DNA of 64,000 bases from Mytilisepta virgata (GCA_028015205.1 CM051514.1:38456150-38520149), one strand, 5' to 3'; shown: positions 1 through 12,860, counted from the first letter of the stretch. The notes: a model not told the origin generated them from the letters alone. Made by a program: numbers and translations.

Positions 1-6
1 CAGCAC

Positions 7-67
7 TTTGATCTCGAGCACTGCTGATGAGTTGTCAGCCAACGAAATGGTCATACAGTGCATCAAA
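7..67 (+). ncRNA. Hammerhead ribozyme fold, family a, copy 1
   Basis: All parts of a type I hammerhead can be read directly. Stem I is GCACTG (18-23) with CAGTGC (56-61), extended by TTTGAT (7-12) with ATCAAA (62-67), with a 5-nt bulge on the 5' side. The core CTGATGA is at 24-30, stem II is GTTG/CAAC (31-34, 40-43) with loop TCAGC, and GAAA is at 44-47. Helix III is minimal (ATG-GT-CAT), and the predicted cleavage is after A55 (an AUA site). A minimal helix III is known for hammerheads of animal retroelements. Self-cleavage is inferred from the fold. The repeat continues about 35 bp downstream; its upstream part is cut by the window edge. Confidence 0.8.
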
Positions 68-739
68 TTTATTTTGGTATTTTGTGATACGTTTTATTTC
101 AAATATGGCCTAAAATCACGATTTCTTGATAGTTTTTATAAACGTAACTACGAGCCATAGCGAGTATCAAAGTATCTGTTTAGTACCCCTCTCACTAATA
201 ACAAATACTGTGTCTTAAATAACCATCCTGGTCTTGTATATTCTTAATTATTTTGATTTTCTGCTTCACAAAATTGTCAATTAACGTAAGATAGCAATAC
301 CAAAAATCAAGATAAGCGGCCTAGGAAGGGGTGTTTCTTCCAGGAAGACTTCAATCCTACTAAAGACATCTAATAGAATTATCGTACCGATTAATTGCAA
401 GAAGAAGACTTCAGTCAACTTACACTTCAAAATGGTCTTTGCTAGTAATGTTTGATCGCATGGTAACATTTACTGCTTTACATGTTTGATATCAACACAA
501 AATCAGAACAAACTAGGGTACTGTCGGAGACAACAGTTAGAACAACAGCCCCACATTTGTTTCATCCAAGTGATGTTTTTTTATGCAAATTTAGTGTTAA
601 GGACAAAACTTACCCCGAGTTAAAATAAACCATGCATAGTTTATTTTAGGATCAAAGATCTTTATGTTAATCCTCAACAGTATATTTTGATAATTATAAT
701 ACATCCTATATGCCATGGGTCTAAAATTGTGTGTTGAGC

Positions 740-1500
740 ATCTTTTTTGCATCTGTCCATCATAGATAATCTATCTATGAAGAAACCAGAAGCCTAGAAT
801 AAAACATGCTTCAGAAATTAATATTTTAAACATATTTGGAAAATTCGCTCATTTTCGGTTCCAATTTTTGCTCCATGAATGAAATCAAAATTTTAAAACC
901 TTATTGCGCATCTACATCATATGTACAATCATTCTATATCAAAGTAGAAGCCTACTATCAATAATCAGTAAGGAGTTGATGTCACATTCCTATTTTAACA
1001 ATTTGTTGATTTCGCCCATTAAGCGGAAATTAAAATTTTGAAACCAATCTTTCCATCTTTACACCAAGGACAATTTACCTATAAAGGCACCAGAATCCTA
1101 GAATACAAAAATGTTTCAAAAATTGATGTTTTAAGCATATTTTGAAAATTCGCTCATTTTCGGTCCCAAATTTCGCTCCACGAAAGAAATCCAAATTTTA
1201 AAACCTAATTGCGCATCTATTTCACATGTACAATCTGTCTATCATGAATGTAGAAGCCTTGCATCAATAATGAATGAATAGTTAATGTCACAAGCATATT
1301 ATGATAATTCGCTCGTTTTCGGTCCCAATTTTAAAACCTTATTGCGCATCTACAGGATATATGCAACACTAATGTGAAGGAATTAAAATGCTATACCCAA
1401 AACTGAATGAGGAGTTGATGTCACAAGAAAGTGTGACGGACGGACAGACAGAGAGACGGACGGTACGAAAGACAGACAGACAGACGGAGACAACGACAAT
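740..1500. repeat. Irregular tandem repeat with GACA/GACG tail
   Basis: The phrase around AATTCGCTCATTTTCGGT recurs near 842, 1145 and 1298, each time followed by an ACCTTATTGCGCATCTAC-like phrase, so units are about 310 bp with one shortened unit. The block ends in a GACGGACGGACAGACAGAGA run at 1435-1490. Such a simple-sequence end is common on dispersed repeats. The small ORFs here are by-products of the repeat. Confidence 0.6.
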
Positions 1501-2239
1501 ATACCGGCAATGCGGGTGTAATTATAATTTGTCTGATTTTCGTCGTTTGGAGAACCGCTTGAAGACAAAAACATGTACGATATTTGCTGATATTGGCATC
1601 TTAGGTCAAAATGGATATAGATACAAGAGTGATTTTGTCATTATGATATGATATATTTTTTATTTTCCCGAAAATCAAAATCAAAATAATTTATTTTTTT
1701 AAATCATCTAAACGTGGATATGATCAATATTTGAGATTTAATAAATACATTAGATATAATGAACATTGTAACAAAATACATTATATATTGCTAAAGAACA
1801 GGTGTGATTTTAGAGCAAAAGTAACCATTTTATTTTCGGTGCATATGATAAAGTGTACAACGGCAAGATACTGAATAACACCCGTTGCTTGGCGAGAACG
1901 TGATGATAAACATTTTTGCCTGGAAAAAATCCATAGCTGATATATTGCAAAGTGACATTTCGCTAAAATATGGACCCTTAGCTTTCTAAAAATAAAGGAA
2001 ATTTAAACTTTGATCTACTTTAGCAGAGTTAAACAATTCCGTGGTACCAATTTTGGTGAACCAGTCGAGAAGTCCCCATTTCGTCCATTTACGACTCCTT
2101 GGATGTTACAAAGGGTTCGAGAAACTTCAAACTTGCTTTATGGGTAATATATGTACAAAATTGTGTCCAAAATTGATTATTAGTACATAGTTTATTGGAT
2201 AATTTTCGCTTTTGTGGTGTCTCATCGAGTTAAGTTTAG

Positions 2240-3492
2240 CATATTGTTAGTTGCTTTAGCTTGGATGTTTGGCAAACTGTGACCACTTAACATAACATTT
2301 TCTAACATTTGTGAGTCATTAGACCATGATTTCCTACCTAACTCAATAAGACTTAACCATGCAGCATAAAATTCTAATACAGATGCCCACTGATAAATGG
2401 AACTAAAATGGGCAATTTCTGTAATAACTTTAAACGCCCTTCTTTTTCAGATTTGTTTTTACAGAAATTATTTATAATTGCAAGTTCTTCTGCCACCAAC
2501 ATTTTAAAATTTAATTGCTTGAACTCCAAATCTTTACTAACATACTCATACTGTAAAAAATTATGTTGCAAAAACTGCGGATTAATAACTTTGTCTGCTG
2601 ATTTCACTTTTAGTCCTGATTTTAACTTTTTACTCTTTTTCTTTGAAGATAATATGGCTGACAATACATAATCTGATGACGAATCCTCAGAACTGGAACT
2701 TGTTTCAGATTCAGACTCAGTAACACTGCCCCCTCTCAATGCAGATTCAGGAAAATGCACTACATTCTGAAATTTTGTTTTCTCTTATGTTGACTGGGTT
2801 TAGAAACGGAACCCTTAGCTAAATTTAACTTCTTTAATTGTTGCAATAACTCTTGTTCACCCTTATCTTGTTTTACTTTTACTTGTTATGTTCTTATATT
2901 TTGAAGTATCTGCTAGTTCAGACTTTCCACTGACATTTGTGTCAAAGTCTAATCCTAACCTCTTCATTTCGTCATTAGCTTCTTTATTCGGTTTATCATA
3001 AGATCTTAAATTTGTTAAAGTATTCTCACCCTTTGACTTCTTGGACTTCTTTTTAGGCTTTTCTTCTGTCCTTGACATTACATCCATTTCCGCTTCTAGC
3101 TCTTTAATGCGCTTGTTTAGCAGAACCTTCTTAAATTGTTTTTTCTTCTCTTCCAGTAGTTTAATTCGCAACTCTAAGTCTTCATCTGAATCATGTTCCT
3201 TCGATAACCATCTAGCCTCATTAAGCTCTTTGGAGACCCCGATCACTTGTTCACTGGTTTTAGGTGGCGTAGTGTAAAATAAAGCAGCGGCTTCATTCAA
3301 TTTGCTATACTTGTCTTCCGACATCAGATCGAGCATGCCGTCTTCATCAACATGATGTTGCACCTCGTCTGAATTAATACTAGCCATTTTCTGAAATATA
3401 AACTCTGAAGCCATGTCATTTATTCCAGAAGTTCCAAAAATATTCAGTTTGTTATAATCTATCTTCGCGACTATCCTTTTAGGACGATCCAT
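2240..3492 (-). pseudogene. Broken gag-like retroelement ORF
   Basis: An intronless minus-strand reading frame starts at 3492 and is interrupted near 2863-2760 and again near 2374. Its segments give 209 aa, 128 aa and about 50 aa. The product is highly charged, with a lysine/glutamate-rich predicted coiled coil in the first part and a Ser/Glu-rich stretch (SESETSSSSEDSSS) opening the second. Downstream in a shifted frame is YAAWLSLIELGRKSW. I associate this layout and the last motif with the gag-like first ORF of bivalve retroelements, possibly DIRS/Ngaro type. That is recollection, not a search. No reverse transcriptase or tyrosine recombinase is visible downstream, so this is a fragment. 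Confidence 0.55.
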
Positions 3493-3499
3493 AATTTAC

Positions 3500-6230
3500 G
3501 GAATTAATATAAAAGTATTAAATACTTTGTAGATCTAACAACTTAACGACGACGATAAGCGTTGAAATAATAAAAAAAAATGAACACACGACGAAACAAA
3601 ATTTTCATTAACAAATTAACTACATCTCATGTTTTTGCTATTTTCTACCGGAAACGGGGATATTTTGTAGCAGGACATAAGAATATAAAAGATTCGTTGT
3701 GACAATGTGATAATAATCACAAAACGTCATATTTTTGTTTCTTAATAATAGGGAAAAAACAGGGTGAAAATCGGCAAAAATTCAGGCACGAGGTAGACTC
3801 AAAGAAATTCTTTTTCAGAGGTCAATAAAACTCAATTTCTAATAAAATTGTGTCAACAAACACCTAAAATAGTCATTATTTCAACACCAGCCGTGAAATT
3901 ACAATTCCTCAAAATCTAGGGGTACCTTAAGGAGGCACTTCGGTAAATAGCTGGAACAATTTCACAGCATTTTGTCCGCCGTCTAAATTTCAATGGTACT
4001 ACAGACACTGAGTCATAAATTATATTGTCTTCCTTTGATCCAAATGGCTATGGAGGGGTTATCTTCCATCTCCTCTGGGTACGTGGGGGATCCAAAACTT
4101 TCTGAAGACATTTAAACATTTATAAAATCGAGCGTTTATGGGTTTTCTACTTCCACAGGGACTTATAAAATATTTGATTTAATTCATTGTATTAACACAA
4201 GCAAGTACACGAATGGTTTAAGGGTTTTATATCTCAAAGAATTGCGGAATATAATGCTTTCGACTCTCAAAAGTTTTTTTTCTGCATTTGAGTACCATAT
4301 AATGAAATGCTGAAAACAAATTAATTTTTTTTTTTATTGCGACCTACCCTTTCTTATGTTTCAATGCTGTCCTTATCATGCTATGTTTATTTTTTTTAAC
4401 ATACTTGTTTTGTAAATATGATATTCTGTATATGTAATATATTGTCTACATATACTATATATACAGTAGAGGAGAAGATTTCATAAGTTGTTTAATTGTG
4501 TCTTATCCTATTGTCTGGTGTTGTCTTGACAATAAAATGTGTTTAAAGTAATTAAAAATAAGTACTTTCCTGAATTTTTGTGATATTTTCATAATAAAAA
4601 TTAATCTGTGTTAAAAATGCAAAATAACCACATTTTTCATAAAAAAAAGAAATTGCCTTTCAAATACTGATTATTCTTTCCACATGTCCTAGGTATTACT
4701 CAGTCATAAAGGACAAGTGCTCATCCATCATTTTTTTTTCTCTGGGTTGTATGATTACAAGTTGAAAGTCTTTTTTAGTGAGTTTTTAAGTCATACACGT
4801 ACTCTGATGTTTATATGGTCATACTGATTATTCACTGAATGTCTGTTTCGATTATGAAAGTCTGAATATTCCCAGTTCATGCTTATAAAACTAATAAATG
4901 CATGCAATGATTCGAACTCCAATGTTGACATTCCAAATCATGCACACTTAACATGACGTCATCTTTTAAAACGTGTATACACGGAGAGGTCACTCAGAAA
5001 ATATTGGCCTAATCGATTTGTAAATAAATTAATAAGTTAACGTTACCTACATTCTTTCAAATATTCGTTTTGAATCGAGATCTGAGTCTCTTAGATTTTG
5101 TCTTTGACAGGATGTGCAGAAAACACCAAAGGCATCAATCTTTCAATTTTCGGAAGGAGGGGGGGGGGGGGGGGGGTAGGATACTTATCTGAACCTTTTT
5201 TTTTTTATTTTTTACGCATTTTGCACGAATTTTCTTAATTTCTTAGTTTACATTACGCACAGCGACTAAAAATTATTTTTCATGGTCAAGAATATCTTTC
5301 AATTTTCTTTTTCTCTCCTGACAAATTATTTTTTCCACACTTTTAAAAAACATACTTTATTTAAAACCAAAATAGAACCCCTCCCCTCGCGAAATGCCAC
5401 CCACAAGCAGCTCCTCCATTTTGTTGTATTATTTTATTGTCAACTATTTAAAAAAAACACTTTTACAACGAATGTGTACTTAAAGTTTTGAAGCAATATA
5501 GAATTAGCCCTATGAATTTGGGTGTATATCATAAGTTTATTATATATATAAACATGTAATATCAATATCCCATAGGGGTTCGGCACAGTTCAAAATTCCT
5601 CATTTTCCCTTTTTTTTTCACTTTTTATGCCCCGATCAGGTTAGTAAAAGGGACATAGAGATTTACCCTTGTCCGTCTGATCGGGCAACTTGTGTCTCAT
5701 AGACACACTTTCTTGTTTCTTTAATTCACCTTAAATAATGTTTTTGATGCAGAATAAAAAAAACCAAATTAACATGCAGAATGATCGTTTTTTATGCAAA
5801 GTCAATATATCTATAGTGAAAAAAATCTACACTTTAATTTTATACCCCTACTCCATCCGTCCTTCCTTCCGTTCGTCCGATTTCCGTCGCAATTTTCTCG
5901 GCTACCAAAGATCGGATTGATTTCAAATTTGGTATGCAGCTTTATATCGATGGAACATACGTTGTAACCGATTTGCCCAATATCAAATTCCTGTTAAGGG
6001 GGGTTGGGTGCATACTTAGCACAAGAATGCGAGCAACCACATGTTATTTCTTTATTATTATTATTATTATTATCTATGGTGATTAAAACAAGATAAAAAA
6101 CAATTAAAAACAAATTCTATAACAAAAGGAGGGCTAAGCTATGCCAAACTCAATTAATTTATCATAATATATCATATAATTTTTCTTCATAATTTTGAGT
6201 AAACCACATCAACAACGCTCGCCTGGGTGT
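3500..6230. other. Gene-free stretch with low-complexity runs
   Basis: I see no coding exon here. It holds a poly-G run (about 5157-5176), many A and T runs, a TTA microsatellite near 6050-6075, and a stretch at 5830-6005 (CCATCCGTCCTTCCTTCCG onward) that resembles a bivalve dispersed repeat. Short ORFs at 5282-5491 and 5738-5920 have low-complexity composition and no recognisable motif. Confidence 0.4.
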
Positions 6231-6239
6231 TTTTTGCAG

Positions 6240-8341
6240 TTGGTCTGGTAGAGAAAGCCAAACGTATGCTTGGAGAGGTCCAGAGCTACATAGAAAATTA
6301 TACTGAGACCTACCAATTACCTAGAGCAAATGATGTTCACTTAATACCTTTCTTGGAACCCCCAGTCGATTGTGGATACTCTGAAAACCAGACAGATGAG
6401 CTCTGCTCGAAATACCCAAAACTGCAAGATATTTCTTCACATGATATTTCATCTTTTGTGCATAATACTGTACAATTCATTGTTAATTACAGAAAGGGAG
6501 GTAATAGCCTTGTTAATGCGAACAATATTCTAGACACATAAAAGTTTCTGGGTTTTTTTTCGCGATTTTTTAAGGAGGGGAGGGGTGTCATTAGATTTAG
6601 GGTAATGGACTTTGCGGTTTTAAAATAATATGTATATACATTCAATAAAGTAGGACAGTTCGTACCAAGAAAGATAATTTATGGAAAAATATTGAAAAAT
6701 ATGACTCAGAATGGAAATGAATATGAGTTCTGCACTGGAAATGATCAAAGGAAATCTCATGAATCTACGTTTTCCAGGCGCAAATGTAATAACACATTAA
6801 TTTGTTGAAATTAAAGCATTGAATGTATTTAAAGAGAATGGTGACTAAATAGTAAAGTTTGTCATACTGAACATTTATATGTTTTTCCTTTTGTGAATAA
6901 ATTAAGCTTACTGTATATATTGACAAATACCCACCAAACTTATACCATTGGCGACAAAAAGGGGACGAGGATTATACACATTCTTTACATTTTCCGGTTA
7001 TAATTTCTGCACGGCGGGTTTAGTTGCTTTTACTTGATTTTCCTAATACTGTAGCCTCACTCAAAATTCCACTTTGAATAAATTGGCCAGTGTTTTTTGA
7101 TAATCTTTTAAAGTATGACACCAAAGGTCGATTAGTGTTATCTCTATAGACCCCTTTATGGTTCAAAATGAGCGTAAACACTTCCTTTCAAACTAGGAAA
7201 AACACAGAATCAACAACAATTACTGAAAACAGGTGATTCAACTTTTCTTTAAAAACTCCAAACAACTCGTTTAGTTATATATATAAAAAAACAAAAGTAT
7301 TATTATATTTTAACATGTCTTTTTGTTTTGCAGGCACTCAAAACAACGATCAACAGCAGTGTGATAACGCACCTGTCGGAGATGGTCAAACGAGCAGTAC
7401 TTGTAGTTCATCAATTATGCCTGAAAGGTAAAGAACACTATTCATCAATTATGCCTGAAAGGTAAAGAACACTAGTTATTAAGTTGAAGTAGCAATTTGC
7501 TTTCAATACATCACCCCCAGAAATAAAACTCTACGCACATTAAGATTTTCAAAGAACGAAATCAATAACACTACACGAAATTTTAATTGTTAATAAATTG
7601 TCTGAAAACGTCCAATATATATATCATTTGTAAATTTATTTATATTATTTATAGTAGTTTTACATCAGTACCCAATTCGAGCTCTACATGCTCCATAGCA
7701 AGTAATAGCTTGTCAGATGAATCAGCAGTTGAGCAGGACACAAGTTCTATCAGTGCCAGTAGAAGACCAGACGAGAAAAGGAAACGGATTGCACTTAGTG
7801 ACTTACAAACTATGCAGTATGAGGTAATTTAAGCTTTTTTCGAAAGGTAAAATTCAAAATTAACTTAATGTGTGTAAAGTTTGTGTGTTTCCCTTATACA
7901 TTTTAGTTTTATTAATGAATTAGCTTTAAATGCACATTTCAGGTCAATAGACTAGAAAATGTTGCCCTTGGTGTTGGAAACCCCGCAGGGCAGTAGAACA
8001 ATTGGCATTTGGCAAAATATTCTAGTTTATTTCTCTCTAACAATGTATTACATAATAACAGAGTGAAAGCAATTTTGAGTATAGAACTCATAAAGTACAT
8101 TTTGAATGAAGAGCTACATTGTATATGGAACTCTATATACGATAAGAAATGTGCTTTATCATGTAGAATTTCAAATATTGGATGAATTTTACGCCTTGCT
8201 AACGTTTCAGGTCCTTGTTAAGCAAAAAAAAAACAAGCTGATCTGTTAAATACCAAATTGCAGATGGAGATTAAAAAAGAAAAACTTGAAACTAAAACGT
8301 AAGCTTCGTCTGGAGATTAAAGTTTTAAAACAGTCAGAGTG
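6240..8341 (+). CDS. Unidentified multi-exon gene, probably frameshifted
   Basis: Four exons join in consistent phase: 6240-6500 (acceptor TTTTTTGCAG, donor GTAATA), 7334-7427 (TTTTGCAG, GTAAAG), 7655-7823 (TTTATAG, GTAATT), and a last exon from 8211 (CGTTTCAG). The 5' end is missing because 6240 begins with an acceptor. The second and third exons encode a Ser/Thr-rich linker running into RRPDEKRKRIALSDLQTMQY. The last exon would encode a Lys/Glu/Leu coiled coil. It meets a stop unless the reading frame shifts at the run of ten A at 8223-8232, and the helix then continues in other frames to 8341. I do not recognise the family. The charged coiled-coil end resembles accessory proteins of DNA transposons, but that is a guess. 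It may be a pseudogene. Confidence 0.45.
7407..7474 (+). repeat. 34-bp tandem duplication across a splice donor
   Basis: The 34-bp segment that starts TTCATCAATTATGCC and ends AACACTA is present twice head to tail (7407-7440 and 7441-7474). Each copy contains the exon end CTGAAAG and the donor GTAAAG. The second donor would lengthen the exon by 34 nt and shift the frame. Confidence 0.85.
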
Positions 8342-8653
8342 AGGGGAATGCTCTTTTAGCATTGTCAGCGGTGCAGTTCGACGATTTTTAATTCATGTAG
8401 ATAGTTATTTTAAAGTGAGGAATATTCGAAACTAATTTAACATACTTCTGAAATATGATGTAGTTATAAAGTGTCTTATTGCCCTGCCATCCTCTGGACC
8501 ATTGTAGTTCATCTGACCAACATCATTCCGATTTTCACCCGATTCATCATCTTCCATTGGCTCCCGGAGCATATAACAATTTAATAACTGATCCTTCTTT
8601 TAGAGGAGAGCATTTGTAACATCATTTACTGCTCTACATACTCTGGCTTTATA

Positions 8654-8888
8654 AATAACAATCCAAAGATACTAACATCAGATATAGTAAATTTATACTA
8701 TGCTGTATACGACGCATCCCAAGGAGTCACCTCTCATCAGCAGCATTAAAAACCGAAACATTTGGAAGACCAAAAACCAAACTTATATTAAACAAGAAGA
8801 ACTCAACCAAAAATACCGAATTAGGAAGCCAAATTTCACCTAAGGAGATCTACCATGTGCAATACAAGGAATGAACCCTTAGTATTTA
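8654..8888 (-). mobile_element. Hammerhead-bearing repeat, family b, copy 1
   Basis: A 235-bp repeat closely matches 35549-35784. Read on the minus strand it contains stem I (ATGCTG/CAGCAT at 8741-8746 and 8700-8705), CTGATGA (8734-8740) and stem II GAGG/CCTT. The GAAA box has become GGGA (8717-8720), so this copy is predicted inactive. It codes for nothing. Confidence 0.65.
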
Positions 8889-9837
8889 TCCGAGCCCATC
8901 GTGTCTTCTATAACTTCCAAAAAAGCTACCAGAGGCGTAAAATCTTAGAGTTAGCATTACCTTAATGAAAAAAGGTGTGGTCAGTATATATATGTGAAAA
9001 GATTTTTCACTTTTTTTTGGAAAATGTTGTTTACGCTGTGTGATAACCCTGGGTTTATTTAATTTGAGACCCTCTTGCTCATAGAGTTATCATCATGAAA
9101 TAAAGATTCCATGGTATCGACAAAAAATTCACTGAAATGGCAGCTTATGAATAACCGTTTATCGATTCATAATTCGTATTATATAAACAACAAATCATCA
9201 GACAACAATATATATGTATTATTTCGATTCTAATGGGACAGTATATAGCAATATAGCAGTTTCGTAATCGAAGCGAATTCGATAGGCCTTAGGGGCATTC
9301 TAACGGCAGCATTATTGACTTTGATATATCGAAACGCAACATGTTTTCTTAACAAACAAAACAAAATCATATTTACATTTTTGTTATATTTTAAATCCTG
9401 TAAAACATACAAGTATCCGTGTTTGACTGTCGATATGCGTCATTTAAATATATGACGTTACAATTTAACTTATGACATTACATTTACGACTGTGACGCTA
9501 TTTCGACGGAAGATCTTTATCTCTCTTGTGTCCATGTTCGTGTTTTGTCCTCTTTTATGATAGTTTTTGTTGGTTATTATTTGAATTTAACAGTATAGAC
9601 ATTTGCAGTAAACTAAAATATCCGAAATCTGGTAATTCATGGAAAACATTATTAATAGGATTTTATAAATTAAGTAATTCGTTTCTTCTCATTTGATACA
9701 GTTTATAGGATGGATGAATTGTTATTTAACGTTTAGTTGCTGCCAATGCATATCAGGACGAGAACATGTTGATATGATAATGAATATGATCCCTGCTTTG
9801 TACTACACCGACACGCTGAGTTAAATTTTTAATGTGC

Positions 9838-10062
9838 TGGCTCACGAGGTAACTATCCGGAGGAAGACATACAATGTATCACCCCACTCGGACACATTAT
9901 ACCGACTCCGAGCCGACCAGTAGATCTTTGCCCTTACTCCTAGATGCTTGGCGGAGAAGCAGCAAATACCAAATTTAATGTCTTTGGTTTGACCCGGCCG
10001 GGGGTCGAACCCGCCACCTTCCACATTCGAGACGATCACGCTACAACACCAACGAGGCGGTT
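9838..10062 (-). mobile_element. tRNA-derived SINE
   Basis: Read on the minus strand from 10062, the element opens CCGCCTCGTTGGTGTTGTAG, which carries an A-box-like TTGGTGTTGTAGCGTG. The B box GGGTTCGACCCCC follows about 50 nt on. A tRNA-unrelated body of about 160 bp follows, including the phrase read as CGGGTCAAACCAAAGAC. This is the layout of a pol III SINE, and I associate the body with bivalve SINEs. No poly-A tail is clear at the 9838 end. Confidence 0.7.
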
Positions 10063-10246
10063 GATACAGTTTTATATACAGTTTATATAATGCATCATTG
10101 TATTATTATCTTTTTGTATTGTAGAGTAGAATATTGTATTGTATTGTACTTGATACTTGCCAACATATATGGATTTTCATCAATAAACTATTTGAAGTTT
10201 GATAGACTCTAATTGTCAAATGATATAAATTTAATTACACTAAATA

Positions 10247-10435
10247 TCAATGTGGGTACCCGGGTGGTGATACTGTTACTCCAGAGTATCCAGCTGATAT
10301 CGTATCTGCTGATCCAAAACACTCAGACGACACTCCTTCTAGCATGCACTCACCAATAAATAGTAGTATGAATATACGTTTGTCAAATACATGAATTGTC
10401 CTACAACTTTTTAAGCTTAGAAAGTTCATCGTTAC
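10247..10435 (-). pseudogene. Relic first exon of a CUB-domain gene
   Basis: The minus-strand frame reads a hydrophobic leader (RIFILLFIGECMLEG) followed by SSECFGSAD and then GVTVSPPGYP. This is the same order as exon 1 of the two intact CUB genes, whose matching parts are a leader, C-SG-E, and TVAPPGYPTGYA or TISPPGYPTGYA. Here the frame hits TGA immediately after GYPH (10247-10249), and the GTACGT donor found in both paralogues is absent. No matching second or third CUB exon is visible between here and the left edge. It is probably a decayed third member of the array, or an exon of a gene whose other exons are lost. Confidence 0.55.
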
Positions 10436-11564
10436 GTGTTCACATGTATAAAAACTGTTATAAGGTATACATGTATATATGTATATGGTTATAAAATATC
10501 TGAAATAATAAAAGATTTTGATAAAGCAAACTTTCAAGCAAAAATAATGCACCATTTGCGAATTATTATGGTTATTATTTTTAAGTATTATGGGAAAAGG
10601 GGGGGGGGGAATTTCCAGTAATGGGCGTTTAATTTGGTTTTCAACTTTTTTAATTACATGTATTTATAAGATCTTGAGTACACCTACTGACTTGTTAGAT
10701 AATGGACAAGCATATCATATGGTATCATACAAAGTGTATTTAATTTACCAATTGATAAAATTCTTCTACACTGTAGAAGACTTCACCGCCGATAACCTTT
10801 TAACACAGCAGTACCTTTATAATATTTTTCATGAAATTTTCATGTTTCAATTGATATTTTGCGAGGGATTTAAATGTCAGAAAGATTTCAATCCTGGGAA
10901 CCTTAAAAAAATCTGGAGAAACAAAAATATTTTATCGTTAAGGCAAAAGTGATATCCTTCTGTTTTTTCTTGTGCAAGAATCATATGCACAAACTGAAAG
11001 GAAATATTTAATAATGGTTTTACAAAATCCTAGTCTTACATATTCATTTTACAGTTAAAATGTTTCAATTTTCTTCGACTGGATTTTTACCGTTAAAACT
11101 GCCTTAAAGAACAAGTGTGTTTTTTTTTTAATTACCGTGATTATAATTAGCTCACTATAAGTTTGTATAGTATTCATATGAAATTTTAAAATCTGTCATT
11201 CAAGATATAAATGAATAAATATGCTTTAATTGACAGCCAAGTCGAAAAAAATTCCTTCTAACTTCAAACATTATGTAATATCGGCAAAACTAAACAAACT
11301 AAACGAAAATAGAACAAGACAGTACAGGACCAAAAACACTAGCAATGTGAACTTCCGATAAAAACTATGTGTGACATCAAGATTTTGTAGTATTCTGACA
11401 AATCAGATAACCAGGTCAATTATTTGAAACATATAGGGTAGTAAGATGCCTCTTGCCTATATTTAAATATGGTTATCTTGCATATCGCACCATTTTGTAA
11501 AACTTAAACCCAGGTTCTGCAGAACAGCCCTATGTATTTTGTCATTAATATTTTCTCAAGTTAT

Positions 11565-12860
11565 AGATGCAAAATCAACCTTGCGCAACTTCTAACTTCT
11601 ATTTTAACAGCTGTCAAAACGGGCCTCCAAAGTTATTGTGAGACAAGCTATTCAAGAACTAGTATCAATCAAATGTGGATATTAAAGAACTCCAAAGACT
11701 TAAAGGATATTTTACGATCTCGGTCCATTTCAGTCTGTAACAGCATAAAAACATTTGATTTCTCTACCCTCTATACAACCACTCATCATTTACAATTGAA
11801 GGAGAAGTTAAAAGATCTAATCATCGATGCTTTCAAAATAAATATGGCAACAGCAAATACACATACTTTGTCATTGGTAGAGATAAATCATACTTTGTTA
11901 AAACCACTCTTAATATAACAAAAATTTTCATAAGACGAAATTATCCTGATGATTGAAATTTTGATCGACGACATATTTTGTTCCATTTGGTGGACGTGTT
12001 TTCCAACAGTTAATTGGCAATCCTATGGGTACGAATTGTGCGCCACTCCTGGCTGACATTTTCCTTTACACATATGAGGCAGACTTTCTTGACGGGGCTT
12101 CTTAAGGAAAAACAGAAGTAGTTAACCCGTACCTTCCGCAACATAGATGATGTTTTATCACTCAACAATTTACGTTTTGGGAATTTCTTACATCTCATCT
12201 ATCCCAATGAGCTCGAAATTAAGGATACCACAGACACTGCCAAGTCGACATCTTATCTTGAACTTCACCTCGAAATTGATACAAGAAGAGGGTTGAGTAT
12301 AAAACTTTAAAACTTTACGACAAACGGGATGACTCTGATTTTCCAATCGTCAACTTCCAATTTTTGAGCGGCAATATTCCAGAATCGCCGGCGTATGGAG
12401 TATTTATATCACAACTCATACGTTATTCCAGAGCTTGTGACATATACATTGACTTCCTTGACAGAGCCCGGCTCTTGACAGAAACGTTGTGCAGGCAGGG
12501 GTATCTGGCTGCTAAGTTGGAGTCATCCTTATTAATGTTTTATGGACGTCATCATGACTTGGTTGACAGGTATGAAAAAACCGTTTCCGAAATGAAAATG
12601 GACCTGTTCCATTGATGTTATCCTTTCCTCATACCGGATTTGACATGGACAGCATGGTGTAGAGGCTGCCTACTCTTTCGGAGCACCTGAGTATACCCCG
12701 GTTTTTTGGTGGAGTCCATGTTGTTCATGTTTTTAGTTTTTAATTGCATGTATTGTTTTGGTCTTGTCTTCGTTGTTTTCCGGAGTTTGTCAGATTTTTC
12801 CCTCCTTCGAATACCCCTTTGGTATTTCTTGACTTTACTTATATTACTAATAATTTTTAC
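11565..12860 (+). pseudogene. Penelope-like reverse transcriptase fragment, copy 1
   Basis: Decayed reverse transcriptase pieces lie in several frames: LTSILTAVKTGLQSYCE and FDFSTLYTT in 11580-11790, a MGTNCAPLLAD-like block near 12025-12060, FRNIDDVLS near 12135-12165 (the Y of YIDD is changed), and the conserved end FYGRHHDLVDRYEKT to MDLFH before TGA at 12613. The MG-x-C-PLLAD and Y-I-D-D boxes with an STLYTTIPH-type motif point to the Penelope-like class. I see no GIY-YIG endonuclease. Multiple stops and frameshifts make it inactive. The tail to about 12860 is shared with the copy at 58.65-59.9 kb. Confidence 0.75.

Noticed and set aside
1388..1651. 87-residue ORF rich in TDRQTE
   Set aside because: It is translated from the GACA/GACG simple repeat at the end of a tandem array.
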